DNA from: Candidatus Gastranaerophilales bacterium
GTDB taxonomy: Bacteria; Cyanobacteriota; Vampirovibrionia; Gastranaerophilales; Gastranaerophilaceae
Direction of reading: 5' to 3'
Length of the DNA: 13,029 bases
Assembly (NCBI GenBank): GCA_947632315.1
Contig: CANROV010000043.1
Location: 1-13,029 of the forward strand
The first letter of the stretch is position 1, and each line of letters starts with the position of its first letter. Of the stretch, positions 1 to 7,219 are shown one piece after another. The notes under the pieces are model-generated. The model saw nothing but the letters and a program-made list of their open reading frames with translations, did not search any database and had not been told where the DNA came from. Position numbers and translations under genes: made by a program.

Positions 1-511
1 TAATTATTTGAGCTGTGACCCTTCAAGAGTCGCAGCTCAAATAATTACCGGTATAGGTTTTATAGGCGCAGGAACAGTGCTGAGGCAGGGGCTTACGGTA
101 ACAGGTCTTACTACGGCTTCAACTCTTTGGATTGTTGCTTCTATTGGTATGGCATGCGGCTGCGGTAAGTATAGTATCGCCGTAGTTTCTACTGTCTTGG
201 CTGTTGCCATCCTTGTTTTAATCAGAATACTTGAAAGAAGAATTTTACATAATAACCTTAAAAATTTAAGAAAAATAAAAATTTCTTTTATTTGTAAATA
301 TTCCGAATATGAACAAATTTATGCCGAACTTATTGATATATTCCCTGAAATAATTGATTATAATAATAAAAGTGTTGATGAAGACGGTGAAAATATTAAA
401 ATAAATGCAAAAATTTTATCAAATGACAAAGGCCCCGTTATTCAAACTTACAAAAAATTAAGTCAGATAAAAAATTTACATTCCGTTAGCGTTAAAGAAA
501 TTTTTGAATAA
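1..511 (+). CDS. MgtC/SapB family membrane protein, 5'-truncated
   Basis: The reading frame is open from base 2 at the window edge to TAA at 509-511, so the true start lies upstream; the TTG at 8 is only an internal Leu codon. The first visible residues, including the motif DPSRVAAQIITGIGFIGAGT and then GLTTASTLWIVASIGMACGCG, match the conserved core of MgtC/SapB inner-membrane proteins (family knowledge). About 60 N-terminal residues and the first membrane helices are probably missing. Two further hydrophobic segments follow, ending near ILVLIRILERR. The last ~85 residues are hydrophilic and fit the ACT-like C-terminal cytoplasmic domain seen in many MgtC homologues. MgtC proteins are linked to survival at low Mg2+ and in some species to modulation of F-type ATPase, but no specific role can be read here. 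A promoter for the next gene overlaps its stop codon. Confidence 0.88.
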   Translation, partial: NYLSCDPSRVAAQIITGIGFIGAGTVLRQGLTVTGLTTASTLWIVASIGMACGCGKYSIAVVSTVLAVAILVLIRILERRILHNNLKNLRKIKISFICKYSEYEQIYAELIDIFPEIIDYNNKSVDEDGENIKINAKILSNDKGPVIQTYKKLSQIKNLHSVSVKEIFE

Positions 512-533
512 AATTTAAAAAAAGTGTTATAAT
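504..533 (+). promoter_or_regulatory. Putative promoter for the PlsC-like gene (extended -10)
   Basis: TTGAAT (504-509) and TATAAT (528-533) are separated by 18 bp. TG at 525-526 makes this an extended -10 (TGTTATAAT). It overlaps the end of the MgtC-type gene and lies 18 bp before the ATG at 552. Prediction from sequence only. Confidence 0.5.
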
Positions 534-551
534 CAATATATAGTAAAGAGT

Positions 552-1379
552 ATGCAAAAGACAGAAAAATTATATTCAGATATTCCGCCGACAAGGCTGA
601 GAAACAGAAAAGAAAAAATGAGAAAAGCCCATAATTACAAGTTTTGGACTTGGATTGCCGATAGGGTCTTTTTTAGAATGCTCAGTCACAGATTTTATGC
701 TTTAAGAATTAAAAATTTGGAAGCATTTAAAGAGAAAAGAAATCCTAATTTCCCCTGTATTATTTATGCACCTCATATGAATTGGTGGGATGGTATAGTT
801 GGTTATAATCTTATGCGGCGAGCTTTTCACGTCCGTCCAAGAATGATGATTGAAGAAATGAACAGATTTCCGCTTTTTTCTCTTATAGGCGCATTTCCTG
901 TTAATAAAGCTTCCGCTCAAGAAGCTCTAAAATCTTTAAAGTATATTGTAGATGATTTAAAATCGCCTGATTTGGGATTTTGGATTTTCCCCCAAGGTAT
1001 TGTTAAACCTCCAAACTATAGACCGATAGAGTTTCAGACAGGGCTGGCTTATGTGGCGTTAAACGCAGCTAAAAAACACGGCGGAATTAATTTAATTCCC
1101 GTCGCAGTAAATTATACTTTTTTAAGAGAAGACAGACCGGAGTGTCTCGTAGAAGTCGGTGAGCCTATTATTATTACTGCGGATAATGCAAATTTTGACA
1201 GGCATGAATTTACCCTAAAACTTCAGCATGATTTTGAAAAATTATGCGATGAACAGCTTGCTTCTTTTTCAAAAGGTGAAGTTGTCGGCTATGAATATAT
1301 TTTTAGGCAGGATCTTCCTTGGAATAGAAAAATTGAAAAAAAACTTAAAAATATAGCCCTCGAAAATATTGAAGAATAA
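552..1379 (+). CDS. PlsC-like lysophospholipid acyltransferase family protein
   Basis: The 275-residue protein has the order of blocks typical of the PlsC/LPLAT superfamily. These are the catalytic HX4D motif (H75-M-N-W-W-D80), an acceptor-site segment GAFPVNK (113-119), an FPQG block (146-149) in place of the usual EGTR-type motif, and IPVAVNY (182-188) as the fourth block. Such enzymes move an acyl chain from acyl-ACP or acyl-CoA onto a lysophospholipid or related hydroxyl at the cytoplasmic membrane face. The FPQG variant means the acceptor need not be lysophosphatidic acid; a glycolipid or carotenoid acceptor is possible, so I give no symbol. The ATG at 552 is preceded by a weak AAAGAG. 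The gene lies 40 bp after the MgtC-type gene but has its own promoter candidate. Catalytic residues look complete. Confidence 0.85.
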   Translation: MQKTEKLYSDIPPTRLRNRKEKMRKAHNYKFWTWIADRVFFRMLSHRFYALRIKNLEAFKEKRNPNFPCIIYAPHMNWWDGIVGYNLMRRAFHVRPRMMIEEMNRFPLFSLIGAFPVNKASAQEALKSLKYIVDDLKSPDLGFWIFPQGIVKPPNYRPIEFQTGLAYVALNAAKKHGGINLIPVAVNYTFLREDRPECLVEVGEPIIITADNANFDRHEFTLKLQHDFEKLCDEQLASFSKGEVVGYEYIFRQDLPWNRKIEKKLKNIALENIEE

Positions 1380-1443
1380 TAGTTTAATTGTAATTTTTTT
1401 CATTTAGAAGTAAATTTTTTTTATTTATTTTTTTTATAAATAT

Positions 1444-3249
1444 ATGAAAATAAATTTAGATAAAATTATATTTTCCAAAATAAATAAAAGAGAAAATAAT
1501 AATATTTCGGATAAAAGTACTTTACCTTCTAAAAAAACGGACTATAATTCTCCGGCAAACAGTGAAGTATATAATCAAGCTGTTAGGGCAACTTATGTTC
1601 AGCCAAGGTATTTTGATATTTCGATTGTCACAAAACCGCATAATATGGCTCCTCTCAGAAAATATATTGTAGCTCCGGATTCTAAATTTAAAATGGGTGA
1701 TTATACTTTAGATTTGGCTTTACCTGAAATTCAACAGATGATTAATTCTTTAAATCCCGGTCAAGCATTAATTTTTGGAAGAAACGGTATTAACCCTGAT
1801 AAAAAGATGAATCGTACAGTTTCAAGACAACATTTACAACTGGAAAAAAATGATAAGGGTCAATTAATCGCTCAAGACCTTAAATCAACTCAAGGAACAT
1901 CGTTGCTTCCAAACGTATTCAGACCTGATTATAATAATGCTCCTTTTACTCTTATCCCTAATAAAAAGTATTTGTTTCCGAAAAATTCCGGATTTAAAAT
2001 TAATGATTACTGTTTTGATCTTAACAGGTATAAAGAAATTATTCAAAATATGGAAAATGGTTCTGAAATTAAAGTAGGAAGATACCCTAATAATGACATA
2101 ACTCTGGATAATCCGTTTGTTTCCGGATACCATATGTTAATTCAACGTTGTGATGATAATATTATTGTTACCGACTTAAATTCTACAAACGGAACTAAGT
2201 TTACAGGTTTTAAAAAACAAGATTATTTATTAAATTATGAAAATATAACAGATATTACAACACTGCAAAAAAATGTACCCACGCTTATACCTTCTGATTC
2301 TCAATTATACTTGGGTAACAGTTTTACTATTGATATGCGGAATCCTAATATAAAAAATTTGTTAGACAAAAAAGGAATAATATACGTAGGCAGATGTGAG
2401 CCAAATGATATTCAAGTGTCAAAAGCACATTCTACTGTTTCAAGAACTCACTTAAAATTAGAAAAAAGCGGTGAGTCTATTATTGCTACTGATATTAGTA
2501 AAACAAATAAGACTCATGTTGTTCCGAAAAATAAAATACAGCCCTTTTATAACGGAGTTAAAGATATATTTCTTGCTCAGTCAAATATTGGTGATTGTTT
2601 TTTACTTTCTACTTTATATGCTATGTCTCATACTCCATCGGGGCAAAATATGCTTTTAAATATGGTAAGTATTGACAATAATGGTAATTATTGGGTCAAA
2701 TTTTATAATAATAGTCCTATTAAGGTTAAATTAGAAGAATTGGACGGACAAAAAAGTAATAAGTCAGAAAAAATTAGTGTATCAGGTGACTTGGGAATAA
2801 AAGCTATAGAACGTGCTTATGCTAAAATGATTAAGAATATTTTTAATTCTTTTAACGCCGATAATAATACAATGTTTATGGCTATTGACCATGGAGGCTG
2901 GATGGATACGGCACTTAAAAAAATGACCGGACTGAAAAGTTATTCATTTAACCCCATGAAATCTGATATGCGTCCTATATTTAACAAAATTTTGAAAAAT
3001 GGTATTGATAATTATATTTTAACTTGTTCTACATTTCATAAAGGAAATTATGATAAATATATGGATCCTAAGCGTCAATTCAGGGCAAAACACGCTTATG
3101 CCGTTTTTGATATAAATCCTAAAAAAAGAACAATTACAATTGTTAATCCCCATAATACACAAAAACATTATGAACTTTCCTGGGAAGAATTTTCAAAATA
3201 TTTTGATATGTTTTTTGCTGCGCCGACTGAAAAAGGATTAAGTTTATAA
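1444..3249 (+). CDS. Triple FHA-domain protein with C-terminal calpain-like cysteine protease domain
   Basis: The protein has 601 residues and no signal peptide, so it is probably cytoplasmic. After a low-complexity N-terminus (1-60) come three FHA-like repeats. Each is preceded by a similar linker (hydrophobic strand, then F/Y-x-hydrophobic-D), giving units at about 68-152, 173-251 and 278-357. Key phosphothreonine-pocket residues are visible: GR 112-113 with SRQH 127-130; GR 212-213 with S227/H230 and STNGT 247-251; GR 316-317 with SRTH 333-336. The third repeat ends TNKT rather than TNGT. Residues ~375-595 resemble a calpain/C2 peptidase core: Q379-S-N-I-G-D-C385 (oxyanion Gln and nucleophile Cys), H550 in HAYAV and N568 in NPHN. 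FHA domains bind phosphothreonine, so the protease may be steered by a Ser/Thr kinase system; that is inference. No SD precedes the ATG; TATAAA lies at 1435-1440. The stop codon overlaps hpt head-on. Confidence 0.85.
   Translation: MKINLDKIIFSKINKRENNNISDKSTLPSKKTDYNSPANSEVYNQAVRATYVQPRYFDISIVTKPHNMAPLRKYIVAPDSKFKMGDYTLDLALPEIQQMINSLNPGQALIFGRNGINPDKKMNRTVSRQHLQLEKNDKGQLIAQDLKSTQGTSLLPNVFRPDYNNAPFTLIPNKKYLFPKNSGFKINDYCFDLNRYKEIIQNMENGSEIKVGRYPNNDITLDNPFVSGYHMLIQRCDDNIIVTDLNSTNGTKFTGFKKQDYLLNYENITDITTLQKNVPTLIPSDSQLYLGNSFTIDMRNPNIKNLLDKKGIIYVGRCEPNDIQVSKAHSTVSRTHLKLEKSGESIIATDISKTNKTHVVPKNKIQPFYNGVKDIFLAQSNIGDCFLLSTLYAMSHTPSGQNMLLNMVSIDNNGNYWVKFYNNSPIKVKLEELDGQKSNKSEKISVSGDLGIKAIERAYAKMIKNIFNSFNADNNTMFMAIDHGGWMDTALKKMTGLKSYSFNPMKSDMRPIFNKILKNGIDNYILTCSTFHKGNYDKYMDPKRQFRAKHAYAVFDINPKKRTITIVNPHNTQKHYELSWEEFSKYFDMFFAAPTEKGLSL
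3244..3249. other. Shared palindromic stop site of two convergent genes
   Basis: TTATAA is its own reverse complement. Bases 3247-3249 give TAA to the FHA-calpain gene on the plus strand, and 3244-3246 read on the minus strand give TAA to hpt. The two coding regions therefore overlap by 6 bp with no room for a terminator between them. Confidence 0.95.
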
Positions 3250-3789
3250 CGGGAAATACCCTATGTATGGAAGATTTCTAAAATATCCTTTATAATCAAG
3301 TCCATAACCTACTACAAACTTATTATCAACTTCAAATCCGTAATAGTCAGGTTCTATGTCAATTTGTCTTGCACATTTTTTATTCAACAGTGATACAAAA
3401 AGTAATTTTTGAGGATGATGTTTTATTTTAAATAAATCTGTTAAAAATCTTGCAGTTAGTCCCGTATCTATTATATCTTCCACTATTAATACGTTTTTAC
3501 CTTCAAGATTAGGAAGAGTTAAATCTATTGCGTGAAGATTATTTGTTGATTTAGTTTCATTACCGTAGCTTGATATTCTTATAAATTCCATTTGAACGTT
3601 ATGTTTAAATTCTTTTACCAAATCGGCACAAAACATAACCGAACCTTTTAAAACACATATTACGTATATATCTTCATTTGTGTTGTATGCTGTTTCAATC
3701 TTTTGAGCAAGCTCTTTTATTTTAGTTTGTATTTGTTCTTCCGTTATTAAAATTTTTAGGTCTTTAATATTTTTATCCTGTTCGCTCAT
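3244..3789 (-). CDS. hpt: Hypoxanthine phosphoribosyltransferase
   Basis: The 181-residue length is normal for bacterial HPRT. The enzyme salvages hypoxanthine and guanine by adding ribose-5-phosphate from PRPP, in the cytoplasm. Visible motifs are LKGS (48-51, PPi loop), a flexible-loop block SSYGNETK (73-80), the PRPP-binding signature VEDIIDTG (103-110) with the acidic pair E104/D105, and the C-terminal KFVVGYGLDYKGYFRNLPYI block typical of the family. The ATG at 3789 lies inside the end of tilS (17-bp overlap); GGAG 10 nt upstream within tilS can serve as its SD, so the two are probably translationally coupled. In Firmicutes the tilS-hpt pair is usually followed by ftsH; here the downstream neighbour is the convergent FHA-calpain gene instead. 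Confidence 0.95.
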   Translation of the reverse strand: MSEQDKNIKDLKILITEEQIQTKIKELAQKIETAYNTNEDIYVICVLKGSVMFCADLVKEFKHNVQMEFIRISSYGNETKSTNNLHAIDLTLPNLEGKNVLIVEDIIDTGLTARFLTDLFKIKHHPQKLLFVSLLNKKCARQIDIEPDYYGFEVDNKFVVGYGLDYKGYFRNLPYIGYFPL

Positions 3790-5143
3790 TTTCTGTTATC
3801 TCCAGTTTAATTTGATATTCAGGGATAGAATCGGCTCTTAATTTCTCACTGATTCCTGAACCTATTACCCATAATACTTCTTTATCTTTACATAATAGTA
3901 ATATTTTATCTCTGTCGTGTTCGGGAATATTTTTATTTATGAAATATTTCTTTAATTTCATTTTCCCCTGCATGCCAAACGGCTGAATTATATCCCCGTT
4001 TCTTCGAGTCCTGAGCGTGAACGGAAATCCTGTTCCGCTTAAATTAACATATGCTTTATTGCTTACAGCTTTTGGATATTTGTCTATTTCTTTGTTATTC
4101 TTTTCAATTATTAGTTTGTATTTATTGTTTAAAGTATAAATTCCGGGTTCGTCTATTTTAATTTCTTCTTCTATTTTTTTGTAATTGTCCGAGTGTACAA
4201 GATATGTATATTTATGTGAAACAAAGAGCCATAAATCACTTGTGATTGAAAGCGTTTTCCCCGTCTTTGATTTTTGATTATCCGCTATAAAATTTAATAA
4301 TTCCTGTATTTTTGAAAAACTTGCTTCTATATCATTTTTTAATAAAAGCTTATACACAAAATGTTGTTTTATTGCTGAATTTAATATAAGAAAATTTTGC
4401 GTAAGCCATTTATCCCCTATTGTTATTTGATTTTCGATATTCTGCATTAATTCATTTATTACTTTATTATTGCCTGAAGCTATATCTGCAAGAGTTATTA
4501 AGGCATTTTCTATATTAGGATTTATTACTTTTATGGCAGGCATGATATTATGTCTGATATTATTTCTTGCATACTTTGTATTTGAGTTGCTTGAATCATT
4601 ATTCGGATATAACTCATGTTTTATACAGTATTCTTCAATATCTTTTCTTGAAAAATTTAAAATGGGGCGTATTACTTTAAATCCGCCTAAATCTCTGACC
4701 TCTTTTATTCCTTCAAGTCCGTTAAGTCCTGTGCCTTTAATAATTCTGTATAAAATTGTTTCTGCATTATCACTTTTGGTATGAGCAGTCAAAATAGCAT
4801 CCGCTTCAAATTCTTCGGCACAGCGTTTAAAAAAATCATAGCGCATTTCTCTTGCTACAAGCTCACTTGCTTTAGTTCCTTCCGCTAAAGTGTCTGAAAT
4901 AAATGTAATATCATTCTCTTCACAAAATGCAAGGCAGCGTTCTTTTTCCGCTTCCGATTCTTTCCCTCTCCAATTATGGTTTAAATGAGCCGCAACGAGT
5001 AAAAATCCGTATTCTTGTGAAAGCTTATTCATAATATCTAATAAGCACATGGAATCCCATCCGCCTGAAAAACCTACTATAAACGTGCTTTCACAGGATA
5101 TCTTTACATATTTTTCAAGAATACTTTTTATTGTTTCTTTCAT
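3773..5143 (-). CDS. tilS: tRNA(Ile)-lysidine synthetase
   Basis: TilS converts C34 of the CAU-anticodon tRNA-Ile to lysidine using ATP and lysine, so that it reads AUA codons; it is essential in most bacteria. The 456-residue protein has the PP-loop ATPase motif SGGWDS (26-31) and the conserved segments HLNHNWRGKESEAEKERC (53-70), HTKSDNAET (121-129) and RNNIR (193-197). The C-terminal TilS domain starts near LRTRRNGD and includes KMKLKKYF and VIGSGISEKLRAD near the end. Length and domains are complete. The ATG at 5143 sits at the usual distance before the PP-loop but has no good SD; a TATAAT on this strand ends only 6 nt before it, suggesting a nearly leaderless message. AT-rich genomes use AUA often, so TilS carries real load here (inference). 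Confidence 0.95.
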   Translation of the reverse strand: MKETIKSILEKYVKISCESTFIVGFSGGWDSMCLLDIMNKLSQEYGFLLVAAHLNHNWRGKESEAEKERCLAFCEENDITFISDTLAEGTKASELVAREMRYDFFKRCAEEFEADAILTAHTKSDNAETILYRIIKGTGLNGLEGIKEVRDLGGFKVIRPILNFSRKDIEEYCIKHELYPNNDSSNSNTKYARNNIRHNIMPAIKVINPNIENALITLADIASGNNKVINELMQNIENQITIGDKWLTQNFLILNSAIKQHFVYKLLLKNDIEASFSKIQELLNFIADNQKSKTGKTLSITSDLWLFVSHKYTYLVHSDNYKKIEEEIKIDEPGIYTLNNKYKLIIEKNNKEIDKYPKAVSNKAYVNLSGTGFPFTLRTRRNGDIIQPFGMQGKMKLKKYFINKNIPEHDRDKILLLCKDKEVLWVIGSGISEKLRADSIPEYQIKLEITENERTG

Positions 5144-5149
5144 TCTTTT

Positions 5150-5155
5150 ATTATA
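5150..5155 (-). promoter_or_regulatory. Putative -10 box immediately before tilS
   Basis: The minus strand reads TATAAT, followed by six bases and the tilS ATG. The best -35 at 17-bp spacing is a poor TTTAAG (5173-5178). Transcription would begin at or next to the start codon. Confidence 0.4.
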
Positions 5156-5189
5156 GCAGATTTTTAACTTTACTTAAATATTTTCTATT

Positions 5190-6686
5190 TTATCTGTCAG
5201 TTTGTATATTGTGTTCTTTGTTATATTTGTCAAGTGCATTGGCACACTCTGTTAAATCCCAAAATTTGTTTTTTATACTTATTTCTGCACCGTAAGGAAT
5301 TGACATTTTATTTTTTTCATTGGGGTATACATATAATCTGTTTCTAAAACTAAGATTTCCGTCATCTTGGTTTTCGTCATAATTAACTAATAATGTTTTT
5401 TGTTTGTATGTTTCAGATACCAAAATACTTGTTGCTGCATATATTCCATGATATATATATCTTCTTAAATCGGGGTGATGAAAATCAGATATTACTTCGT
5501 GTTCTGCCGGAATATATAATAATTCTTCACATTTATTTAATTCATCCTTCAAATATTGAATATTCTTATCCCAGTAATATGTATTAACTACTTGCCAGCA
5601 AGTTTGAAATATTCCGCATAATAAAATTATGCATATATAATTTGTAAATTTTATTTCATTTATTTTTATATTAAATCTGTCTTTGATATACATAATGATA
5701 AATATTAAAGGAATAATCCAGCAGGTTATTGTTCTGAAATGCTGTTCCCACATGGGATATATTGATAAATTTAATATATTAAGCAATCTTATAAATACTA
5801 TCAAATATATTGCTGTTATTATACTTATTGCAGTTACATTTAACTTTGTTTTTTTGAATATAAGTATAAACAGTATAATTAAAGTCAGAATGCTTATACT
5901 CATATTAAGGTTTAACATGTGAGGAACAAAATCATATGCTTCTTTAAAAAATCTGGTGATTTCACCCTCTTCACCGGGTGCATTTATTACGGATATTATA
6001 TTAAATATGGAAGCAAATAATCCTCCGAAACCTATTATGCTTTTTATTATTTGTGATTTTAAATCTTTTTCCTGTATTACATAATAACAAGAAGCTATAA
6101 AAAATATTATTCCCAGCAGTATTACATATTCATATGTGCCGAACATCATCCATATTAAAAATAATATCCCTATTATATCTCTTTTTTTATATTCTATGTT
6201 TGAAGCTAAATAATTCCATAAAATAAAATGCAAAATAGCTCCTATTATAGATTCGACAACACAGAAAATTGAATATGTAATTACAACGGCACTGTATGTA
6301 AAAAGACTCCAAAAGAATATATCAATTCTTTTGGTTCGTTTACTTAATTTGTAATTCCAAAATAAAGCAAGTAAAGGCAATATAAATAAGGATGCGGTAT
6401 ATATACGCATTAAAATAAATTTATTATTTATCATTAATATCCTGTTGGAAAATATTGCCGGGAACTGAAATAAAAATGAAATAAAATATCTGGGATGACA
6501 ATCAGGTTCTGCTGAAATTTTAAAAACACAGTCTGAAAAACTGTTTAATAAATCCAAAATATAAAAAGCCCCGTCTGCATATAGGCCTCTGTATGTGTAT
6601 GTTGCGTATGCTGTAAATATTATTGATGAAATTATAAACAGCCACTTCAATATTTGAAATATTTTATTTTTATATAATTCTTCCAT
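5190..6686 (-). CDS. Polytopic membrane protein of unknown function, GT-C-like layout
   Basis: I do not recognise a characterised family. With the ATG at 6686 the protein has 498 residues. About 10-12 hydrophobic segments run from residue 12 to 366, followed by a ~130-residue hydrophilic C-terminal region. The first extramembrane loop holds YADGAFY (36-42) and then a Cys/His/Arg-containing stretch EPDCHPRYF (60-68). An acidic residue in the first loop, many helices and a soluble tail resemble lipid-linked-sugar glycosyltransferases of the GT-C type, but this is only a topology analogy. The start is chosen because AGGGAG lies 5 nt before this ATG; the GTG at 6692 overlaps that SD and is rejected. 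The gene lies 46 bp upstream of tilS on the same strand and may be cotranscribed with it. Confidence 0.8.
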   Translation of the reverse strand: MEELYKNKIFQILKWLFIISSIIFTAYATYTYRGLYADGAFYILDLLNSFSDCVFKISAEPDCHPRYFISFLFQFPAIFSNRILMINNKFILMRIYTASLFILPLLALFWNYKLSKRTKRIDIFFWSLFTYSAVVITYSIFCVVESIIGAILHFILWNYLASNIEYKKRDIIGILFLIWMMFGTYEYVILLGIIFFIASCYYVIQEKDLKSQIIKSIIGFGGLFASIFNIISVINAPGEEGEITRFFKEAYDFVPHMLNLNMSISILTLIILFILIFKKTKLNVTAISIITAIYLIVFIRLLNILNLSIYPMWEQHFRTITCWIIPLIFIIMYIKDRFNIKINEIKFTNYICIILLCGIFQTCWQVVNTYYWDKNIQYLKDELNKCEELLYIPAEHEVISDFHHPDLRRYIYHGIYAATSILVSETYKQKTLLVNYDENQDDGNLSFRNRLYVYPNEKNKMSIPYGAEISIKNKFWDLTECANALDKYNKEHNIQTDR

Positions 6687-6691
6687 TTTCA

Positions 6692-6697
6692 CTCCCT
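6692..6697 (-). promoter_or_regulatory. SD deciding the start of the membrane protein gene
   Basis: The minus strand reads AGGGAG, then TGAAA, then ATG (6686-6684). The spacing suits this ATG, while the in-frame GTG two codons earlier would lie inside the SD itself. Confidence 0.75.
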
Positions 6698-6709
6698 TAT
6701 TTATTTATT

Positions 6710-6739
6710 ATTATAACTTTTTAGATTTTTATTTTGCAA
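6710..6739 (-). promoter_or_regulatory. Putative promoter of the membrane protein gene
   Basis: On the minus strand, TTGCAA (6734-6739) and a perfect TATAAT (6710-6715) are 18 bp apart. A start near 6703 would give a short leader of about 16 nt. The -35 falls inside the 6725-6747 inverted repeat. Confidence 0.5.
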
Positions 6740-6747
6740 ATAAAAAT
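6725..6747. repeat. 10-bp perfect inverted repeat in the divergent intergenic region
   Basis: ATTTTTATTT (6725-6734) and AAATAAAAAT (6738-6747) are exact reverse complements around TGC. The site covers the -35 region of the minus-strand promoter and lies about 80 bp before the cupin start. It may be an operator, but low-complexity A/T arms can arise by chance. Confidence 0.45.
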
Positions 6748-6802
6748 ATTATTCAGATGGTTATGTTAAATTTTAGGTTAATAAAAATCAATATTTAATT
6801 TA

Positions 6803-6823
6803 TTCTCTTTTACGGAAGGAGAA
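6803..6823 (+). promoter_or_regulatory. Hairpin that can mask the cupin SD
   Basis: The strong SD GGAAGGAG (6814-6821) ends 6 nt before the ATG at 6828. The upstream pyrimidine run TTCTCTTTT (6803-6811) can pair with GAAGGAGAA (6815-6823) through seven Watson-Crick and two G-U pairs, closing a 3-nt loop. That would occlude most of the SD. Confidence 0.4.
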
Positions 6824-6827
6824 AATT

Positions 6828-7196
6828 ATGCTATACAGACCTTTAGAAATAGATGAATTAATAAATTTAAAGGATTCAGACCGTGAAATTGTTGAATTGA
6901 TGGAAAATAACGGATCACATTTAAAATTAGTCGCTTTAAAAAAACATCAGGAAATTGAACCTCATATGGCGCATACTAATGTTTGTATTTATGTTGCGGA
7001 TGGTGAACTTGAAATAAAATTTGATCACGACGCAAATTGTACATGTCAGGCTTGCAGTTGTGATTTGCCTGATGAATCTGATGATAGCGGTAAAAAATAT
7101 AAGGTTAAAAAAGGTCAGCTTTTTATGTTGGAAAAAAATGTTATGCACTCTGTAAAAGCTGAAAAGGATACCGTTTTTATTCTTGTTAAAATTTAG
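6828..7196 (+). CDS. Small single-domain cupin with a Cys-rich insertion
   Basis: The 122-residue protein has no signal peptide. It shows a cupin beta-barrel pattern: first block EIEPHMAHTNVCIYVADGEL (42-61) with H46 and H49, second block from KKGQLFML to NVMH107S. The usual HxH...E metal set is reduced, as in small cupins of the 'HSAP'-like type, so H46, H49 and H107 are the plausible ligands. Between the two blocks sits an insertion with C71-T-C-Q-A-C-S-C78, followed by an acidic stretch (DLPDESDDS). CxCxxCxC looks like a metal-binding or redox knuckle. Function is unknown; sensing or binding of a small ligand or metal is plausible. It has its own strong SD and stands alone between a divergent gene and the 7220-7264 inverted repeat. 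Confidence 0.82.
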   Translation: MLYRPLEIDELINLKDSDREIVELMENNGSHLKLVALKKHQEIEPHMAHTNVCIYVADGELEIKFDHDANCTCQACSCDLPDESDDSGKKYKVKKGQLFMLEKNVMHSVKAEKDTVFILVKI

Positions 7197-7219
7197 AAAA
7201 ACTTTACTTTTTGTTTTAA

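Noticed and set aside
1380..1443. T-rich gap before the FHA-calpain gene as a terminator
   Set aside because: There are T-runs but no stem preceding them.
1885..2133. Minus-strand frame opposite the FHA region
   Set aside because: It is antisense to clear FHA motifs, with no SD or recognisable protein features.
4470..4784. Plus-strand hydrophobic frame antisense to tilS
   Set aside because: It is opposite conserved TilS motifs and has no SD; hydrophobicity comes from reading A/T-rich antisense codons.
6687..6692. GTG at 6692 as start of the minus-strand membrane protein (500 residues)
   Set aside because: The GTG overlaps the AGGGAG SD; the ATG at 6686 lies 5 nt after that SD and is the better start.
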